A DNA stretch of 13,947 nt from WS-7 sp035635575 (lineage in GTDB: Bacteria > Eisenbacteria > RBG-16-71-46 > SZUA-252). The translations under genes were made by a program, and so were the position numbers. How positions within the stretch are numbered: the stretch's first letter is position 1; the number at the start of each line of letters is the position of its first letter. Where the stretch lies: positions 1 to 13,947 of the forward strand of contig DASQAV010000038.1 of the NCBI GenBank assembly GCA_035635575.1. Reading direction: 5' to 3'. Under the pieces are notes generated by a model that saw nothing but the letters and a program-made list of their open reading frames with translations, did not search any database and had not been told where the DNA came from. This document shows, piece after piece, positions 13,942-13,947 of the stretch.

Positions 13942-13947
13942 ATGTTG
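13942..13947 (+). CDS. Start of an unidentified rightward gene (truncated by window edge)
   Basis: ATG at 13942 is preceded by GAGGAGAG, with GGAG 5 bases upstream, and by a candidate promoter. Only two codons (Met-Leu) are visible, so nothing can be said of the product. An earlier ATG at 13874 is open in another frame to the edge but lacks a Shine-Dalgarno. Confidence 0.5.

Noticed and set aside
13874..13947. ATG at 13874 as the start of the rightward gene (MKRLPRRAANPLQ...)
   Set aside because: The frame is open to the edge but has no Shine-Dalgarno, while the ATG at 13942 in another frame has GGAG at ideal spacing.

Overview
The window is GC-rich, tightly packed bacterial DNA, probably from an uncultured member of the FCB/Eisenbacteria-like assemblage. 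That placement is an inference. It rests on GC-rich codon use, a very long secreted protein built of Ig-like repeats and ending in a FlgD-like/type IX-sorting-like domain, and a Ser/Thr kinase fused to a STAND-type ATPase and TPRs. No rRNA or other marker gene is present. I see no insertion sequence, phage gene, CRISPR array or tRNA, and no gene-free stretch longer than 300 bases.

Left part (1-2601, minus strand): a lipid cassette of four overlapping genes, read right to left. They are a YnbA-like CDP-alcohol phosphatidyltransferase, a YnbB-like CdsA-family cytidylyltransferase (4-base ATGA overlap), a PlsC-family acyltransferase (about 20-base overlap) and a multi-pass membrane protein that leaves the window (8-base overlap). 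Together they could acylate lysophosphatidate, activate phosphatidate as CDP-diacylglycerol and attach an alcohol head group that cannot be named from sequence. The transferase has Asn in place of two of the four usual catalytic-site Asp residues.

Centre-left (2775-4779, plus strand): a two-gene operon divergent from the lipid cassette. A cytosolic protein with five predicted zinc sites, including two TFIIB-type ribbons, is followed 10 bases later by an SPFH-domain protein of the YdjI kind with a C-terminal GYF_2 domain. This resembles the zinc-ribbon/SPFH envelope-stress modules known from Bacillus (YdjG/YdjI), but no PspA-like gene is visible. A convergent tag gene (3-methyladenine DNA glycosylase I) follows, with all zinc ligands and the catalytic Glu present.

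Right part (5535-13725, minus strand): a 1649-residue secreted repeat protein driven by a good sigma-70-like promoter, and upstream of it a 1037-residue kinase/STAND-ATPase/TPR signalling protein. Past the kinase start lies a divergent promoter region. The first two codons of a rightward gene, behind a good ribosome binding site, sit at the window edge.

The most promising loci for something little described are the YnbA/YnbB lipid cassette with its Asn-variant active site, and the zinc-ribbon/SPFH-GYF pair next to it.
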